Shown here piece by piece: positions 8,708 to 20,009 of a stretch of 64,000 nucleotides of DNA (position 1 is the stretch's first letter; each line of letters begins with the position of its first letter). Under the pieces are notes generated by a model. It was given only the letters and a program-made list of their open reading frames with translations. It was not told where the DNA came from and searched no databases. The stretch covers positions 124,001-188,000 of the forward strand of contig NZ_FNDW01000002.1 of assembly GCF_900099685.1 (NCBI RefSeq), given 5' to 3'. A program made the position numbers and the translations under genes. The DNA is from Chryseobacterium taeanense (GTDB lineage Bacteria > Bacteroidota > Bacteroidia > Flavobacteriales > Weeksellaceae).

Positions 8708-10321
8708 GTGAATATTAAAAAATCATTTTATATAGTTTCTTTTTTGGGATTTATCGGGCTGAATCAACTTTCAGCCCAGATAAACCCTTTTCCCCAGAAA
8801 GTAACCGAGTTTAAAAATCCAATCATTTGGGCAGATGTTCCGGATTTATCCATTACCCAGAACGGCGATGATTTTTATCTGATAAGCACAACAATGCACC
8901 TGATGCCTGGAGCTCCGGTTATGCATTCCAGAGATTTGGTACATTGGGAAATGTCAAGCTATGTTTTTAATACATTGAATGATAATTCTAAATATGATTT
9001 AATAAACGGGAGCGTTTACGGTCGCGGACAGTGGGCATCTTCCATCCGCTATCACAAAGGAAAATATTACGTTTTGTTTTCCCCAAATGACGAGCCTTTC
9101 AAATCCTATTTTTATGTGACCGATAATCCTGAAAAAGGCAATTGGAAACTCATTACAAGAACAAGACATTTTCATGATGCGTCTTTGCTTTTCGATGATG
9201 ACGATCGGGTTTACGTTTTTACTTCCAACAAAGTTTTTGAGCTAAGTCCGGATTTTAAAACCATTATCGGAAATCAAGACGGAACGGAAGTATTTCAGAA
9301 AGATGCTTCGGAAACCGGACTTTTGGAAGGTAATCAAATCATTAAGAAAGACGGTAAATATTATATGATGATGATTTCCTGGCCGAGAGGCGGAAAACGT
9401 CGTCAGGAAGTTTACAGAGCTGATAAAGTAACCGGACCTTATGAGAAAAAAGTCATTCTTGAAGACAATTTTCTTGGATTTTCCTATGCCGGACAAGGTG
9501 CTTTGATTGACGATAAAAATGGAAATTGGTATTCACTGATTTTCCAGGATAGAAATGGAGTAGGAAGGGTTCCTATTTTGCTTCCTGTGAAATGGGAAAA
9601 CGACTGGCCAATTTTAGGTGACAACGGAAAAGTGCCATTGAAAGGAGAAGTTCCGTTTGCAACGTTCAAGCCGAAAAACCATTTGGTGGAAAGTGATGAA
9701 TTTTCAGATAAAAAAATGAAAATCCAGTGGCAGTGGAATCATAATCCTGTCAATTCAGCTTGGTCTTTATCCGACAGGAAAGGCTTTTTAAGGTTAAAAA
9801 CGAATAGAGTCGTTGATAATCTGTACCTCGCTCCAAATACACTGACACAAAGAATGGAAGGCCCGAAATCCAGTGGTATTGTTGCTTTGGATGTGAAAGG
9901 TATGAGAGATGGCGATGTTGCAGGTTTCAGTGCTTTCAACGGTGATTCCGGAATTTTGTCTGTGGTAATGGAAGATGGTAAAAAGTTTATTGTCTTTTCA
10001 ACGAATGAAGTCAGTTTAGATAATAAAACTAAGGCGGTTACAGGTGTTAAAAAAGATGAAAAAAAGAGAATCCCATTAAACTCGGACAAAGTTTATTTTA
10101 AAATTGATGCCGATTTTAATCTCGGAAAAGACCTGGCCGATTTTTATTACAGCACCGACCAAAAAAACTGGACTGAAATGGCAAAAGATTACAAAATGAT
10201 TTTCGATTACCGAAGATTTTTTATGGGTTCCAAGTTTGCGATTTTCAATTATGCAACCAAAAATCCGGGAGGTTTTGTAGATGTTGATTTTTTCAGAGTG
10301 AATAAAACTTCAGACCAATAA
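8708..10321 (+). CDS. GH43 (subfamily 12-like) arabinofuranosidase, secreted
   Basis: Second, divergent GH43 enzyme, 537 aa, starting at GTG (no in-frame ATG fits the signal peptide). The signal ends LSAQ at about residue 24. The propeller carries WADVPDLSI with the base Asp46, FHDASLLFDDDD with Asp157, and LLEGNQIIKKDGKYYMM with the acid Glu207. The C-terminal half (about 330-530) is a concanavalin-like beta-xylosidase C2 domain ending VDVDFFRVN, complete here in contrast to the preceding gene. The WADVPD form is typical, as I recall, of subfamily 12 enzymes that act on arabinoxylan side chains. The gap to the preceding GH43 is only 32 bases, so the two are probably co-transcribed. Arabinofuranosidase activity is an inference; beta-xylosidase is the alternative. 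Confidence 0.88.
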   Translation: MNIKKSFYIVSFLGFIGLNQLSAQINPFPQKVTEFKNPIIWADVPDLSITQNGDDFYLISTTMHLMPGAPVMHSRDLVHWEMSSYVFNTLNDNSKYDLINGSVYGRGQWASSIRYHKGKYYVLFSPNDEPFKSYFYVTDNPEKGNWKLITRTRHFHDASLLFDDDDRVYVFTSNKVFELSPDFKTIIGNQDGTEVFQKDASETGLLEGNQIIKKDGKYYMMMISWPRGGKRRQEVYRADKVTGPYEKKVILEDNFLGFSYAGQGALIDDKNGNWYSLIFQDRNGVGRVPILLPVKWENDWPILGDNGKVPLKGEVPFATFKPKNHLVESDEFSDKKMKIQWQWNHNPVNSAWSLSDRKGFLRLKTNRVVDNLYLAPNTLTQRMEGPKSSGIVALDVKGMRDGDVAGFSAFNGDSGILSVVMEDGKKFIVFSTNEVSLDNKTKAVTGVKKDEKKRIPLNSDKVYFKIDADFNLGKDLADFYYSTDQKNWTEMAKDYKMIFDYRRFFMGSKFAIFNYATKNPGGFVDVDFFRVNKTSDQ

Positions 10322-10382
10322 AAGCAAAAAGGTTTCTGCTTTATTCTGATTGATTTAATTTAAAGACGATTAGATATGAAAA

Positions 10383-10462
10383 GCTCCGTAGGAGCGAAAT
10401 GTTAATAGCAAATAGTTATAAATCACAGACAAAGCCTCATAGAGGCGACCTGTTGAGTCAAA
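10383..10462. repeat. Pair of REP-like short hairpin repeats
   Basis: Two units of the family seen at 6798-6930 lie in the 231-base gap before the esterase gene. They are GCTCC-GTA-GGAGC at 10383-10395 with tail GAAATGTTAATAGCAAA, and GCCTC-ATA-GAGGC at 10434-10446 with tail GACCTGTTGAG. Stem arms are perfect while loops and tails vary, the pattern expected when secondary structure is selected or copied by a transposase-like activity. Confidence 0.7.
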
Positions 10463-10524
10463 AAACCAATGATAAAATGTAAAAAAGATAAACCTTGCTG
10501 GTCTTATTTTTTTGCCTAAATTAA

Positions 10525-10545
10525 TAAGTGTAAAAATTACAAATA
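10525..10545 (+). promoter_or_regulatory. Candidate NUDIX-regulator operator before the CE1 esterase
   Basis: Half-sites TAAGTGT and ACAAATA flank seven bases, one mismatch group away from the consensus TAAGTGT-N7-ACATTTA found upstream of GH3, araB, galK, GH127 and the NUDIX gene. It ends eight bases before the esterase ATG. No convincing promoter box is visible just upstream (a T-run ending in G at 10514 is the best), so this is one of the weaker sites. Confidence 0.5.
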
Positions 10546-10549
10546 ATAA

Positions 10550-12478
<1,929 letters not shown>

Positions 12479-12569
12479 ATTTTAGAGTAAATAATCTAAA
12501 AATCTTAAGCTTAATTTGATTCCGTCGAACCTAAAGGCTTCTTAATGTTTTAATCCAAAATCCTATACA

Positions 12570-15011
12570 ATGAATTTCAACAGAATAAAAATCAAAACAC
12601 TTATAATCACGGTCATTATCGTGTCGGGAAATATCAATGCACAATCTTATCAGAAAACAGATTCGGGATTGAAATTTTCTACGGATAATCTGAATGTCGA
12701 ATTGAAATTGTATGGAGAAAATACGATTAGAGTTATTAAATATCCCGCCGGAAAATCATTTGTCAAAAATAGTTTATCGGTCATTAAACAAGAACAGAAA
12801 ACCAGATTTTCAGTTTCAGAAAGTAATCATGTTATTTCATTAAAAACAAATGATTTAAATATTTTCATTGATGCTAAAAATGGTAAGATTACTTACAAAT
12901 CATCTTCAGGAAAAGAACTATTAAAGGAAACCGGAAGCGATTTCAAACCTTTTAATGATGCAGGAAACCCGACTTATTCGGTGACACAGTCATTTCAACT
13001 GGAAAAAGACGAACCCATCTACGGTTTAGGAATTTTACAGAACGGAAAAATGTCTCAGCGGAATACGGATGTAAAAATGATTCAGAATAACACCTGGGAT
13101 TTTGTGCCGTTTTTTCAGTCTGTAAAAGGTTATGGAGTTTTTTGGGATAATTATTCTCCGACTCAATTTACTGATAAGCCGGACAAGACTTCGTTCTCAT
13201 CGGAAGTTGGGGAAGGTGTTGATTATTATTTTATCTACGGAAAAAATGCGGATGGTGTAGTTGCCGGAATGCGAAATCTGACAGGAAAAGTGCCGATGAT
13301 TCCTTTATGGACTTATGGTTATTGGCAAAGCAAAGAGCGCTACAAAAGTCAGGATGAGCTTTTGGATGTAGTTAAAAAATACCGTGATTTGAAAGTTCCT
13401 TTAGATGGAATTATTCAGGATTGGCAATACTGGGGAAACAATTATCAGTGGAATGCGATGGATTTTATCAGCCCCGATTTTCCCGATGCCAAAAAAATGA
13501 TACAGGACATTCACGATATGAATGCGCATCTTTCCGTTTCCATCTGGTCGTCTTTCGGTCCGATGACGAATCCGTACCGTGAAATGGATAAAAAAGGGAT
13601 GCTGTTCAATTTCAAAACCTGGCCGGAATCTGGTCGAGAAGTTTGGCCTCCAGATATGAATTATCCTTCCGGAGTTCGTGTTTACGATGCTTACAATTCC
13701 GAAGCCAGAAATATTTACTGGAAATATTTAAACAAAGGTGTTTTCAGTATTGGTGTAGATTCTTGGTGGATGGATTCTACGGAACCCGACCATCTCAGCC
13801 AAAAACCGGAAGATTTGGATACCAAAACGTACCTCGGCTCATTCCGAAAAGTGAGAAATGCGTATCCGCTGATGACAGTTGGCGGCGTTTACGACCATCA
13901 GCGTGAAACTACTAGTGATAAAAGGGTTTTTATTTTAACAAGGTCAGCTTTTGCAGGACAGCAAAGATACGCAGCTAATACTTGGTCGGGCGATGTCAAT
14001 TCTTCATGGGAGTCACTGAGAAATCAGGTTCCAGCGGGATTGAATTTCAGCTTGACAGGAAACCCAAATTTCAATTCTGACATCGGTGGATTTTTCGGTG
14101 GTGTTTACAAAAGAAACGGCGGTCCACAGAACAAAATGTTCCAGGAATTGTACGTGCGTTGGTTGCAATATGGCACTTTTACACCAATGATGCGTTCTCA
14201 CGGAACCGACGTGCCCAGAGAAATTTACCAATTTGGACAAAAAGGTGATTTGGTTTATGATGTGATAGAGAAATTCATCAAATTGCGTTACAGCTTGTTG
14301 CCCTACATTTATTCCGCTTCCTGGGATGTTTCAAAAAATAATTCGAGTTTTTTGAGAGCTTTGTCGATGGATTTTTCATCAGACCAAAAAACCTGGAATA
14401 TCAACAATGAATACCTTTTCGGTAAATCATTTCTGGTTGCGCCTATTCTAAATGCTCAATATACCCCCGAAAAAATAGTAAAAACCGATGAAAATCAAGG
14501 TTGGGATAAAAAAGATGAAACAAAGGAAAATTCTCTTTCCAATATAGATTTCAATCAAAATAAAACCGTTAAAGTTTACCTTCCGGCAGGTTCAGATTGG
14601 TTTGATTTCTGGACGAATGAAAAATACAAAGGCGGTCAGGAAATTGAAAAATCCGTTAATCTTCAAAGCATTCCATTATATGTAAAAGCGGGAAGTATCA
14701 TTCCTTTTGGTCCTGATGTACAATATGCTACCGAGAAAAAATGGGATAACCTTACGGTAAAAATCTATCAGGGGACAGATGCAGATTTCGTCTTGTATGA
14801 GGATGAATTCGATAATTATAACTACGAAAAAGGAGACTATACTGAAATCCCTTTCCACTGGAACGAAAAATCAAAAACCTTGACGATAGATTCCCGAAAA
14901 GGAAATTTTAAAGGAATGATTGATAAACGGAATTTCAATGTAATGTTTCCTGATGGTCAACAAAAATCGGTGAGTTATTCCGGGAAAAAGATAAATGTAA
15001 GTTTTAAATAA
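12570..15011 (+). CDS. GH31 alpha-xylosidase, secreted
   Basis: Retaining GH31 enzyme of 813 aa with a signal peptide ending NINAQ (about residue 25). The N-terminal beta-sandwich is followed by the (beta/alpha)8 barrel. The nucleophile is Asp402 in WWMDSTEPD, and the acid/base is Asp475 in NTWSGDVNSSW. The barrel strand QDWQYWGNNYQWNAMDF is characteristic of YicI/XylS-like alpha-xylosidases rather than alpha-glucosidases. The C-terminal sandwich (from about 625) contains VKVYLPAGSDWFDFWT. In a xylan locus the plausible role is removal of terminal alpha-linked xylose on arabinose side chains of complex glucuronoarabinoxylan; xyloglucan is an alternative source. It is followed after 16 bases by a GH43 gene in the same direction. 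Confidence 0.88.
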   Translation: MNFNRIKIKTLIITVIIVSGNINAQSYQKTDSGLKFSTDNLNVELKLYGENTIRVIKYPAGKSFVKNSLSVIKQEQKTRFSVSESNHVISLKTNDLNIFIDAKNGKITYKSSSGKELLKETGSDFKPFNDAGNPTYSVTQSFQLEKDEPIYGLGILQNGKMSQRNTDVKMIQNNTWDFVPFFQSVKGYGVFWDNYSPTQFTDKPDKTSFSSEVGEGVDYYFIYGKNADGVVAGMRNLTGKVPMIPLWTYGYWQSKERYKSQDELLDVVKKYRDLKVPLDGIIQDWQYWGNNYQWNAMDFISPDFPDAKKMIQDIHDMNAHLSVSIWSSFGPMTNPYREMDKKGMLFNFKTWPESGREVWPPDMNYPSGVRVYDAYNSEARNIYWKYLNKGVFSIGVDSWWMDSTEPDHLSQKPEDLDTKTYLGSFRKVRNAYPLMTVGGVYDHQRETTSDKRVFILTRSAFAGQQRYAANTWSGDVNSSWESLRNQVPAGLNFSLTGNPNFNSDIGGFFGGVYKRNGGPQNKMFQELYVRWLQYGTFTPMMRSHGTDVPREIYQFGQKGDLVYDVIEKFIKLRYSLLPYIYSASWDVSKNNSSFLRALSMDFSSDQKTWNINNEYLFGKSFLVAPILNAQYTPEKIVKTDENQGWDKKDETKENSLSNIDFNQNKTVKVYLPAGSDWFDFWTNEKYKGGQEIEKSVNLQSIPLYVKAGSIIPFGPDVQYATEKKWDNLTVKIYQGTDADFVLYEDEFDNYNYEKGDYTEIPFHWNEKSKTLTIDSRKGNFKGMIDKRNFNVMFPDGQQKSVSYSGKKINVSFK

Positions 15012-15027
15012 TCTTAAAGCATTGACT

Positions 15028-16395
15028 ATGAAATTTTTAAATTTAATAACGATTTTAGGATTTTTTCAGATTTCCTTCGCTCAAAATCCCATCATCCAGA
15101 CAAAGTTTACAGCGGACCCTGCGCCAATGGTTTATAAAGATACCGTTTTTCTTTACACCAGCCATGATGAAGATGATGCTTTCGGATTCAAAATGAAAGA
15201 CTGGTTGCTATACACTTCCACAGATATGGTCAATTGGACAGACCACGGTGTAGTGGCTTCGCTCAAGGATTTTAAATGGGTAAATACCGACAACGGTGCC
15301 TGGGCGCCACAGGTTGTTGAAAGAAAAGGAAAATTCTATATGTATTGTCCAATGCCCAACAATATGGGTATTGGGGTCTTGGTGGCGGACAGTCCGTATG
15401 GTCCTTTCACCGATCCTATTGGCAAGCCTTTAATAAAAAATTCTCTGGATGACATCGATCCCACAGTTTTAATTGACGACGACGGGCAGGCTTATCTGTA
15501 CTGGGGAAATCCGAATCTTTGGTATGCTAAACTGAATGAAGATATGATATCTCTTGCCGGACCAATTACCAAAGACCCTTCGTTTGCGAAGGTCAAAGAC
15601 CAGCCAGATCCTTTCAAATATCAGGAGGGACCTTGGGCGTGGAAAAGAAACGGAATCTACTATATGGCTTATGCTTCTAAATGTTGTCCGGAAGGGATTG
15701 GTTATGCAATGGCAAAATCGCCTACAGGTCCTTGGAATTATGGAGGTGTAATAATGGATGGCGACCAGAGATCCAGCGGAAATCATCCCGGTATCATAGA
15801 TTTCAAAGGCAAATCTTATGTTTTCGGATTTAATCATATGCTTAGAATGCAGACGATGAGCAAACATTACGAACGTCGGTCTGTTAGTGTCACAGAAATT
15901 ACCTACAATGCAGATGGAACCATTCAGAAGCTTCCTTTCTGGACTACGGATGGTGCAAAAAGAGTGGGTACTCTGAATCCTTATAAAAAAGTTGAAGCAG
16001 AAACGATGGCTTACAGCGAAGGTCTGAAAACAGAAATGGTCACAGAATGGGAACGTAATCAACCCTATAACAGAGGTAAAAAAATCACAGACCGCGTCAT
16101 CGTTACCTCAATTAACAATGGTGATTATATTAAAATCCAAGGAGTAGATTTTTCTAAAGGCATAAAATCTTTGGATGTAAATGTTGCTTCTCTCTATGGA
16201 GGAAAAATAGAAGTGCGTTCAGATGCTCTTAATGGACCATTGCTGGGAGTTGTTAACGTTACAGGAAAAGGTGAGGGCGACTTATATAAAACCATTAATA
16301 CACCTCTGAAAAGTGTAAAAGGAATCCACGATTTGTATTTTGTATTTAAAGGTGAAAAAGACCTTTTCTATTTTGATTGGTGGAAGTTTAATTAA
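15028..16395 (+). CDS. GH43-CBM6 arabinoxylan-active enzyme, copy 1
   Basis: Secreted GH43 enzyme, 455 aa, with a C-terminal CBM6-like domain (about 325-455). The ATG at 15028 is chosen over a TTG two codons upstream because it begins a clean signal peptide ending SFAQ. The GH43 triad is Asp30 ([10 protein letters not shown]), Asp144 ([20 protein letters not shown]) and Glu200 (YQEGPWAWKRNG). It is one of three clear paralogues in this window (15028, 18443, 20010), sharing [22 protein letters not shown] and [13 protein letters not shown]. Relatives include arabinoxylan arabinofuranohydrolases of the B. subtilis XynD type and exo-xylosidases, so removal of arabinofuranose from xylan is likely but not proven. 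The GH27 gene follows 16 bases downstream. Confidence 0.88.
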   Translation: MKFLNLITILGFFQISFAQNPIIQTKFTADPAPMVYKDTVFLYTSHDEDDAFGFKMKDWLLYTSTDMVNWTDHGVVASLKDFKWVNTDNGAWAPQVVERKGKFYMYCPMPNNMGIGVLVADSPYGPFTDPIGKPLIKNSLDDIDPTVLIDDDGQAYLYWGNPNLWYAKLNEDMISLAGPITKDPSFAKVKDQPDPFKYQEGPWAWKRNGIYYMAYASKCCPEGIGYAMAKSPTGPWNYGGVIMDGDQRSSGNHPGIIDFKGKSYVFGFNHMLRMQTMSKHYERRSVSVTEITYNADGTIQKLPFWTTDGAKRVGTLNPYKKVEAETMAYSEGLKTEMVTEWERNQPYNRGKKITDRVIVTSINNGDYIKIQGVDFSKGIKSLDVNVASLYGGKIEVRSDALNGPLLGVVNVTGKGEGDLYKTINTPLKSVKGIHDLYFVFKGEKDLFYFDWWKFN

Positions 16396-16411
16396 ATCCA
16401 AATTTTTAATA

Positions 16412-18436
16412 ATGTTGAAGACTAAAATACTTTTAATTGCTGTAACATTTTTGCTGTCGGGAAATATTTCCAAAGCGCAATCAACCGTTTGGCTAGACCA
16501 GTTGGATTTGAGTGTGGCAACACAAGGGCACGGAAAACCGGGCATCAATACTTCGGTGGACGGAAAACCTATAACCATTGCCGGCGAAGTTTTCAAAAGA
16601 GGTTTCGGAACACACGCCGAAAGTTCTTTGTTGATTAAATTAAATGGCAAAGCAAAAAACTTTTCCGCAATGGTGGGACTGGATGATGAAATGAAAGGCC
16701 ACGAACCCGCAGTGGAATTCGAGATTTATGGCGACAACAAAAAACTGTGGTCAAGCGGAATAATGCATTTGGGCGACAAAGCAAAGCTTGTTTCTGTTTT
16801 GCTGGAAGGTGTAAAACAATTAGAATTAGTCGTAACAGACGGCGGAAACGGACCTTATTATGACCACGCTGATTGGGCAGGTGCCAAATTTGAAACAGCA
16901 GAAGGTGCAAAACTGATAACATTTAATCCGATTTCATCAGTACCTTATATTTTGACACCAAAACCTGCGGCAACGCCAAAAATTAATTCAGCAGGCGTTT
17001 ACGGCGTTCGTCCCGGCTCACCTTTTTTGTTCAGGGTTGCAGCAACGGGTGACAGACCGATGACTTTTACGGCGAAAAATCTTCCGAAAGGTTTAACAAT
17101 AGATTCACAAACTGGAATCATCACCGGAAAAATAGATACGAAAGGAACCTATGAGGTCCTTTTATCAGCTAAAAATGCTAAAGGCTCGGTTTCAAAGAAA
17201 TTAAGAATCGAAAGCGGTGACAAAATAGCTTTGACACCAACAATGGGATGGAATAGCTGGAATTGTTTCGGACACGAAGTTTCGGCCGACAAAGTGAAAC
17301 GAGCTGCGGATGCTTTGATTAAAACAGGATTGGTAAACCACGGCTGGAACTACATCAACATCGATGATTCGTGGCAATTTAACAGAGACGGAAAAGACCC
17401 GTCTTTCAAAGGGAAAATGCGTGATGAAAACGGTTATATTCTGACCAATTCAAAATTTCCGGATATGAAGGGATTAACCGATTACTTTCATTCAAAAGGT
17501 TTGAAAGCAGGAATCTATTCCTCTCCCGGACCCTGGACTTGCGGCGGTTGCGCAGGAAGCTACGGCTACGAAAAGCAGGATGCCGAAAGCTACGCTAAAT
17601 GGGGAATCGATTATCTGAAATACGATTGGTGCAGTTACGGAGGTGTGATTGATGGTTTGCCCGATAATGACCCAAACAAAGTTTCTTCACTCAATTTTCA
17701 GGGTGGAGGAGATTTGGATAAAGGCGTGAAACCATTTAAACTGATGGGAGATTTATTAAAAAATCAGCCTCGTGATATTGTGTATAATCTTTGTCAATAC
17801 GGAATGGGCGATGTCTGGAAGTGGGGAAATGATGCGGATGCGCAATCTTGGCGAACGACCAATGACATTACCGATACCTGGGCGAGTGTTAAAAATATTG
17901 CTTTGGCTCAGGATAAAGCCGCTCCTTACGCAAAACCTGGAAACTGGAACGACCCGGATATGTTGGTGGTAGGCGTCGTAGGTTGGGGAAATCCACACCA
18001 GAGCCGATTGAAACCGGATGAACAATATTTACATATCAGTCTTTGGAGCATATTTTCAGCACCATTACTGATTGGTTGCGACCTCGAGAAACTTGATGAT
18101 TTTACTTTAAATCTTTTAACGAATGATGAAGTTATCGCCGTCAATCAGGATGCTCTGGGAAAACAGGGAGTTTGTCTGCAGACCATTGGCGAATTGAAAA
18201 TTTATGTAAAAGACCTTGAAGACGGCGGAAAAGCGGTGGCTTTTGCCAATTTCGGAAGGGAAAAAGTGAATATGTCTTACAAAGATTTCAGGCAGCTCGG
18301 AATTTCCAGTCGTCAAAACGTAAGAGATATCTGGAGACAGAAGGATATTGTGAAAATCAATACATCAAATCAGGCATTATCATTGGATATTCCGGCGCAC
18401 GGTGTGGCTTATTATAAATTTACTTCATCAAAATAA
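16412..18436 (+). CDS. GH27 alpha-galactosidase with NPCBM domain
   Basis: Secreted 674 aa protein. The ATG at 16412 opens a signal peptide ending SKAQ; the upstream in-frame start at 16340 lies inside the preceding gene and is rejected. Domain order: NPCBM sugar-binding module (about 25-170, with RGFGTHAESSL), a short Ig-like He_PIG module (about 195-265, TGIITGKIDTKGTYEV), then the GH27 barrel starting TPTMGWNSWNCFG. The nucleophile is Asp405 in YLKYDWCSY and the acid/base is Asp485 in WRTTNDITD. NWNDPDMLVVG is the usual family segment. The product would release terminal alpha-D-galactose, which fits the galK-galT genes at the right end. It lies between two paralogous GH43-CBM6 genes, with gaps of 16 and 6 bases, so the block is one operon. 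Specificity against beta-L-arabinopyranose is a known alternative in GH27. Confidence 0.9.
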   Translation: MLKTKILLIAVTFLLSGNISKAQSTVWLDQLDLSVATQGHGKPGINTSVDGKPITIAGEVFKRGFGTHAESSLLIKLNGKAKNFSAMVGLDDEMKGHEPAVEFEIYGDNKKLWSSGIMHLGDKAKLVSVLLEGVKQLELVVTDGGNGPYYDHADWAGAKFETAEGAKLITFNPISSVPYILTPKPAATPKINSAGVYGVRPGSPFLFRVAATGDRPMTFTAKNLPKGLTIDSQTGIITGKIDTKGTYEVLLSAKNAKGSVSKKLRIESGDKIALTPTMGWNSWNCFGHEVSADKVKRAADALIKTGLVNHGWNYINIDDSWQFNRDGKDPSFKGKMRDENGYILTNSKFPDMKGLTDYFHSKGLKAGIYSSPGPWTCGGCAGSYGYEKQDAESYAKWGIDYLKYDWCSYGGVIDGLPDNDPNKVSSLNFQGGGDLDKGVKPFKLMGDLLKNQPRDIVYNLCQYGMGDVWKWGNDADAQSWRTTNDITDTWASVKNIALAQDKAAPYAKPGNWNDPDMLVVGVVGWGNPHQSRLKPDEQYLHISLWSIFSAPLLIGCDLEKLDDFTLNLLTNDEVIAVNQDALGKQGVCLQTIGELKIYVKDLEDGGKAVAFANFGREKVNMSYKDFRQLGISSRQNVRDIWRQKDIVKINTSNQALSLDIPAHGVAYYKFTSSK

Positions 18437-18442
18437 TTAAAT

Positions 18443-19849
18443 ATGATTCAATTAAAATCAAAATATATCGCTCTATCATTTTTGCTATCAGGAATTTATA
18501 TTTCTGCCCAAAATCCCGTAATCCAGACTCATTTTACACCGGACCCTGCGCCGATGGTGTACAAAAATAAAATGTATGTCTACACCGGAGACGATATTCC
18601 CGGCTATGATTTTTATTATATGACGAAATGGAGAGTGTACTCGTCGGATGATATGGTCAACTGGACCGACCACGGTTCTCCGCTTTCGCTGGAATCTTTC
18701 AGCTGGGCCCGTGACAGAGCCTGGGCGGCGCAATGCATTGAAAGTAACGGCAAATTCTATTGGTACATCTGCGTTCAGACCGTGGATAATAATATGGCGA
18801 TTGGCGTTGCAGTGTCAGACAGTCCGACAGGTCCGTTTAAAGATGCGCTGGGAAAACCATTGGTGACAACGGGAACCTGGGATAATATCGACCCGACGGT
18901 TTTTATTGATGATGACGGACAAGCCTATTTGTATTGGGGGAACAGCAAATTATTTTATGTGAAGCTCAACAAAGATATGGTTTCCTATGATGGAAAAATC
19001 ACCGAAATTCCACAGTCGGTGGAAGCTTTTGGCGGATTGAGACGTCCCGGAAGAAGCGATGAGGTTTTGCAGAAACAGGAACAGTTTAAAGATGTTTTTG
19101 TGGAAGGACCTTGGTTCTACAAACGCAACAAGCAATATTATATGATGTACGCCGGGATGACCGACCGAACCGAATGTCTGTCTTATTCCATAAGCGATTC
19201 ACCAACAGGACCGTGGAAATATCAGGGAAAAATAATGACTGGCCAGCCAACCAATAGTTTTACCAACCACGGCGGAATTATCGATTTTAAAGGGAAATCC
19301 TACCTGTTCTATCACACAGGATTATTGCCCGGCGCAGGAAGTTATGGAAGGTCAACATCTATTGAAGAATTCAAATACAATCAGGATGGCAGCGTTCCGA
19401 AAATTGCAATGACCAAAGAGGGCGTAAATCCGGTTGCAACACTCAATCCCTATAAAAGAAACGAAGCGGAAACAATAGCCTGGTCAGAGAAATGCAGCAC
19501 TTCCGAAAACAAAAAGACAGGGGTTTATGTTTCCGATGCCAGAGTGGGAGGTTATATCAAAGTTCGTTCGGTAGATTTTGAAAAAGGAGCCTCTGAATTT
19601 TCAGCGTCAATTGCCGCAGGTGTTGACGGAGGAATCTTAGAAGTCAGATTAGATAAATTGGATGGAAATAAAATTGCCGAGATTGAAGTTCCGAGAACCG
19701 GAGGTTGGGAAGAATTTAAAACCCTGACATCCAAAATTTCAGAATCGGTTTCCGGCGTTCACGATGTATATTTTGTCTTTAAAGGTAAAAACATTACAGC
19801 CGGAAGAGTCCTTTTCAATTTCGACCATTGGAATTTTCAGAAAAAATAA
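18443..19849 (+). CDS. GH43-CBM6 arabinoxylan-active enzyme, copy 2
   Basis: 468 aa secreted paralogue of the genes at 15028 and 20010, starting six bases after the GH27 stop. The signal peptide ends YISAQ. Catalytic positions are Asp34 (FTPDPAPMVY), Asp150 ([20 protein letters not shown]) and Glu221 (VEGPWFYKRNKQYY). A loop of about 20 residues just before Glu221 (FGGLRRPGRSDEVLQKQEQF) is longer than in copies 1 and 3, and it lies next to the active-site mouth. That suggests a shift in which decorated xylan unit is accepted. A CBM6-like domain (about 335-468) ends with the strand NFDHWNF. The family is secure; the exact linkage cleaved is unknown. Confidence 0.88.
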   Translation: MIQLKSKYIALSFLLSGIYISAQNPVIQTHFTPDPAPMVYKNKMYVYTGDDIPGYDFYYMTKWRVYSSDDMVNWTDHGSPLSLESFSWARDRAWAAQCIESNGKFYWYICVQTVDNNMAIGVAVSDSPTGPFKDALGKPLVTTGTWDNIDPTVFIDDDGQAYLYWGNSKLFYVKLNKDMVSYDGKITEIPQSVEAFGGLRRPGRSDEVLQKQEQFKDVFVEGPWFYKRNKQYYMMYAGMTDRTECLSYSISDSPTGPWKYQGKIMTGQPTNSFTNHGGIIDFKGKSYLFYHTGLLPGAGSYGRSTSIEEFKYNQDGSVPKIAMTKEGVNPVATLNPYKRNEAETIAWSEKCSTSENKKTGVYVSDARVGGYIKVRSVDFEKGASEFSASIAAGVDGGILEVRLDKLDGNKIAEIEVPRTGGWEEFKTLTSKISESVSGVHDVYFVFKGKNITAGRVLFNFDHWNFQKK

Positions 19850-19864
19850 AATGTAAGAAAAATT

Positions 19865-19906
19865 CCCCTCCTCTGGAGGGGTGTCAAAAATTCAAAGAAT
19901 TTTTGA
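19865..19906. repeat. Two perfect hairpins in tandem
   Basis: Between the second and third GH43-CBM6 genes lie CCCCTCC-TCT-GGAGGGG (19865-19881) and, two bases on, TCAAAAATTC-AAA-GAATTTTTGA (19884-19906). Both have perfect arms and three-base loops. A GACGGGGTGGTTAA tail follows. No T-run directly follows, so a simple terminator role is doubtful. The block looks like a dispersed intergenic element and could stabilise the upstream mRNA end. Confidence 0.7.
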
Positions 19907-19924
19907 CGGGGTGGTTAATAGCGA

Positions 19925-20000
19925 GACTTTTATAAGCGTTAGCGGCTTTGTGAGACTAAAAAAATATTTGTAAAAAACTTTGTGTCCTTAGTGTTCAAAA
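19925..20000 (+). repeat. Dispersed intergenic repeat, copy A
   Basis: This segment begins GACTTTTATAAGCG, continues with AGCGGCTTTGTGAG and ends AACTTTGTG...CTTAGTGTTCAAAA. It matches copy B at 25275-25357 almost base for base apart from a variable AT-rich middle. It sits just upstream of the third GH43-CBM6 gene (start 20010), so it may supply part of the leader. Confidence 0.75.
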
Positions 20001-20009
20001 AAGTTAAAT

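Noticed and set aside
15469..16062. 197-codon minus-strand frame within GH43 copy 1
   Set aside because: It lies wholly opposite a gene with intact catalytic motifs, and its sequence has no recognisable domain or codon pattern.
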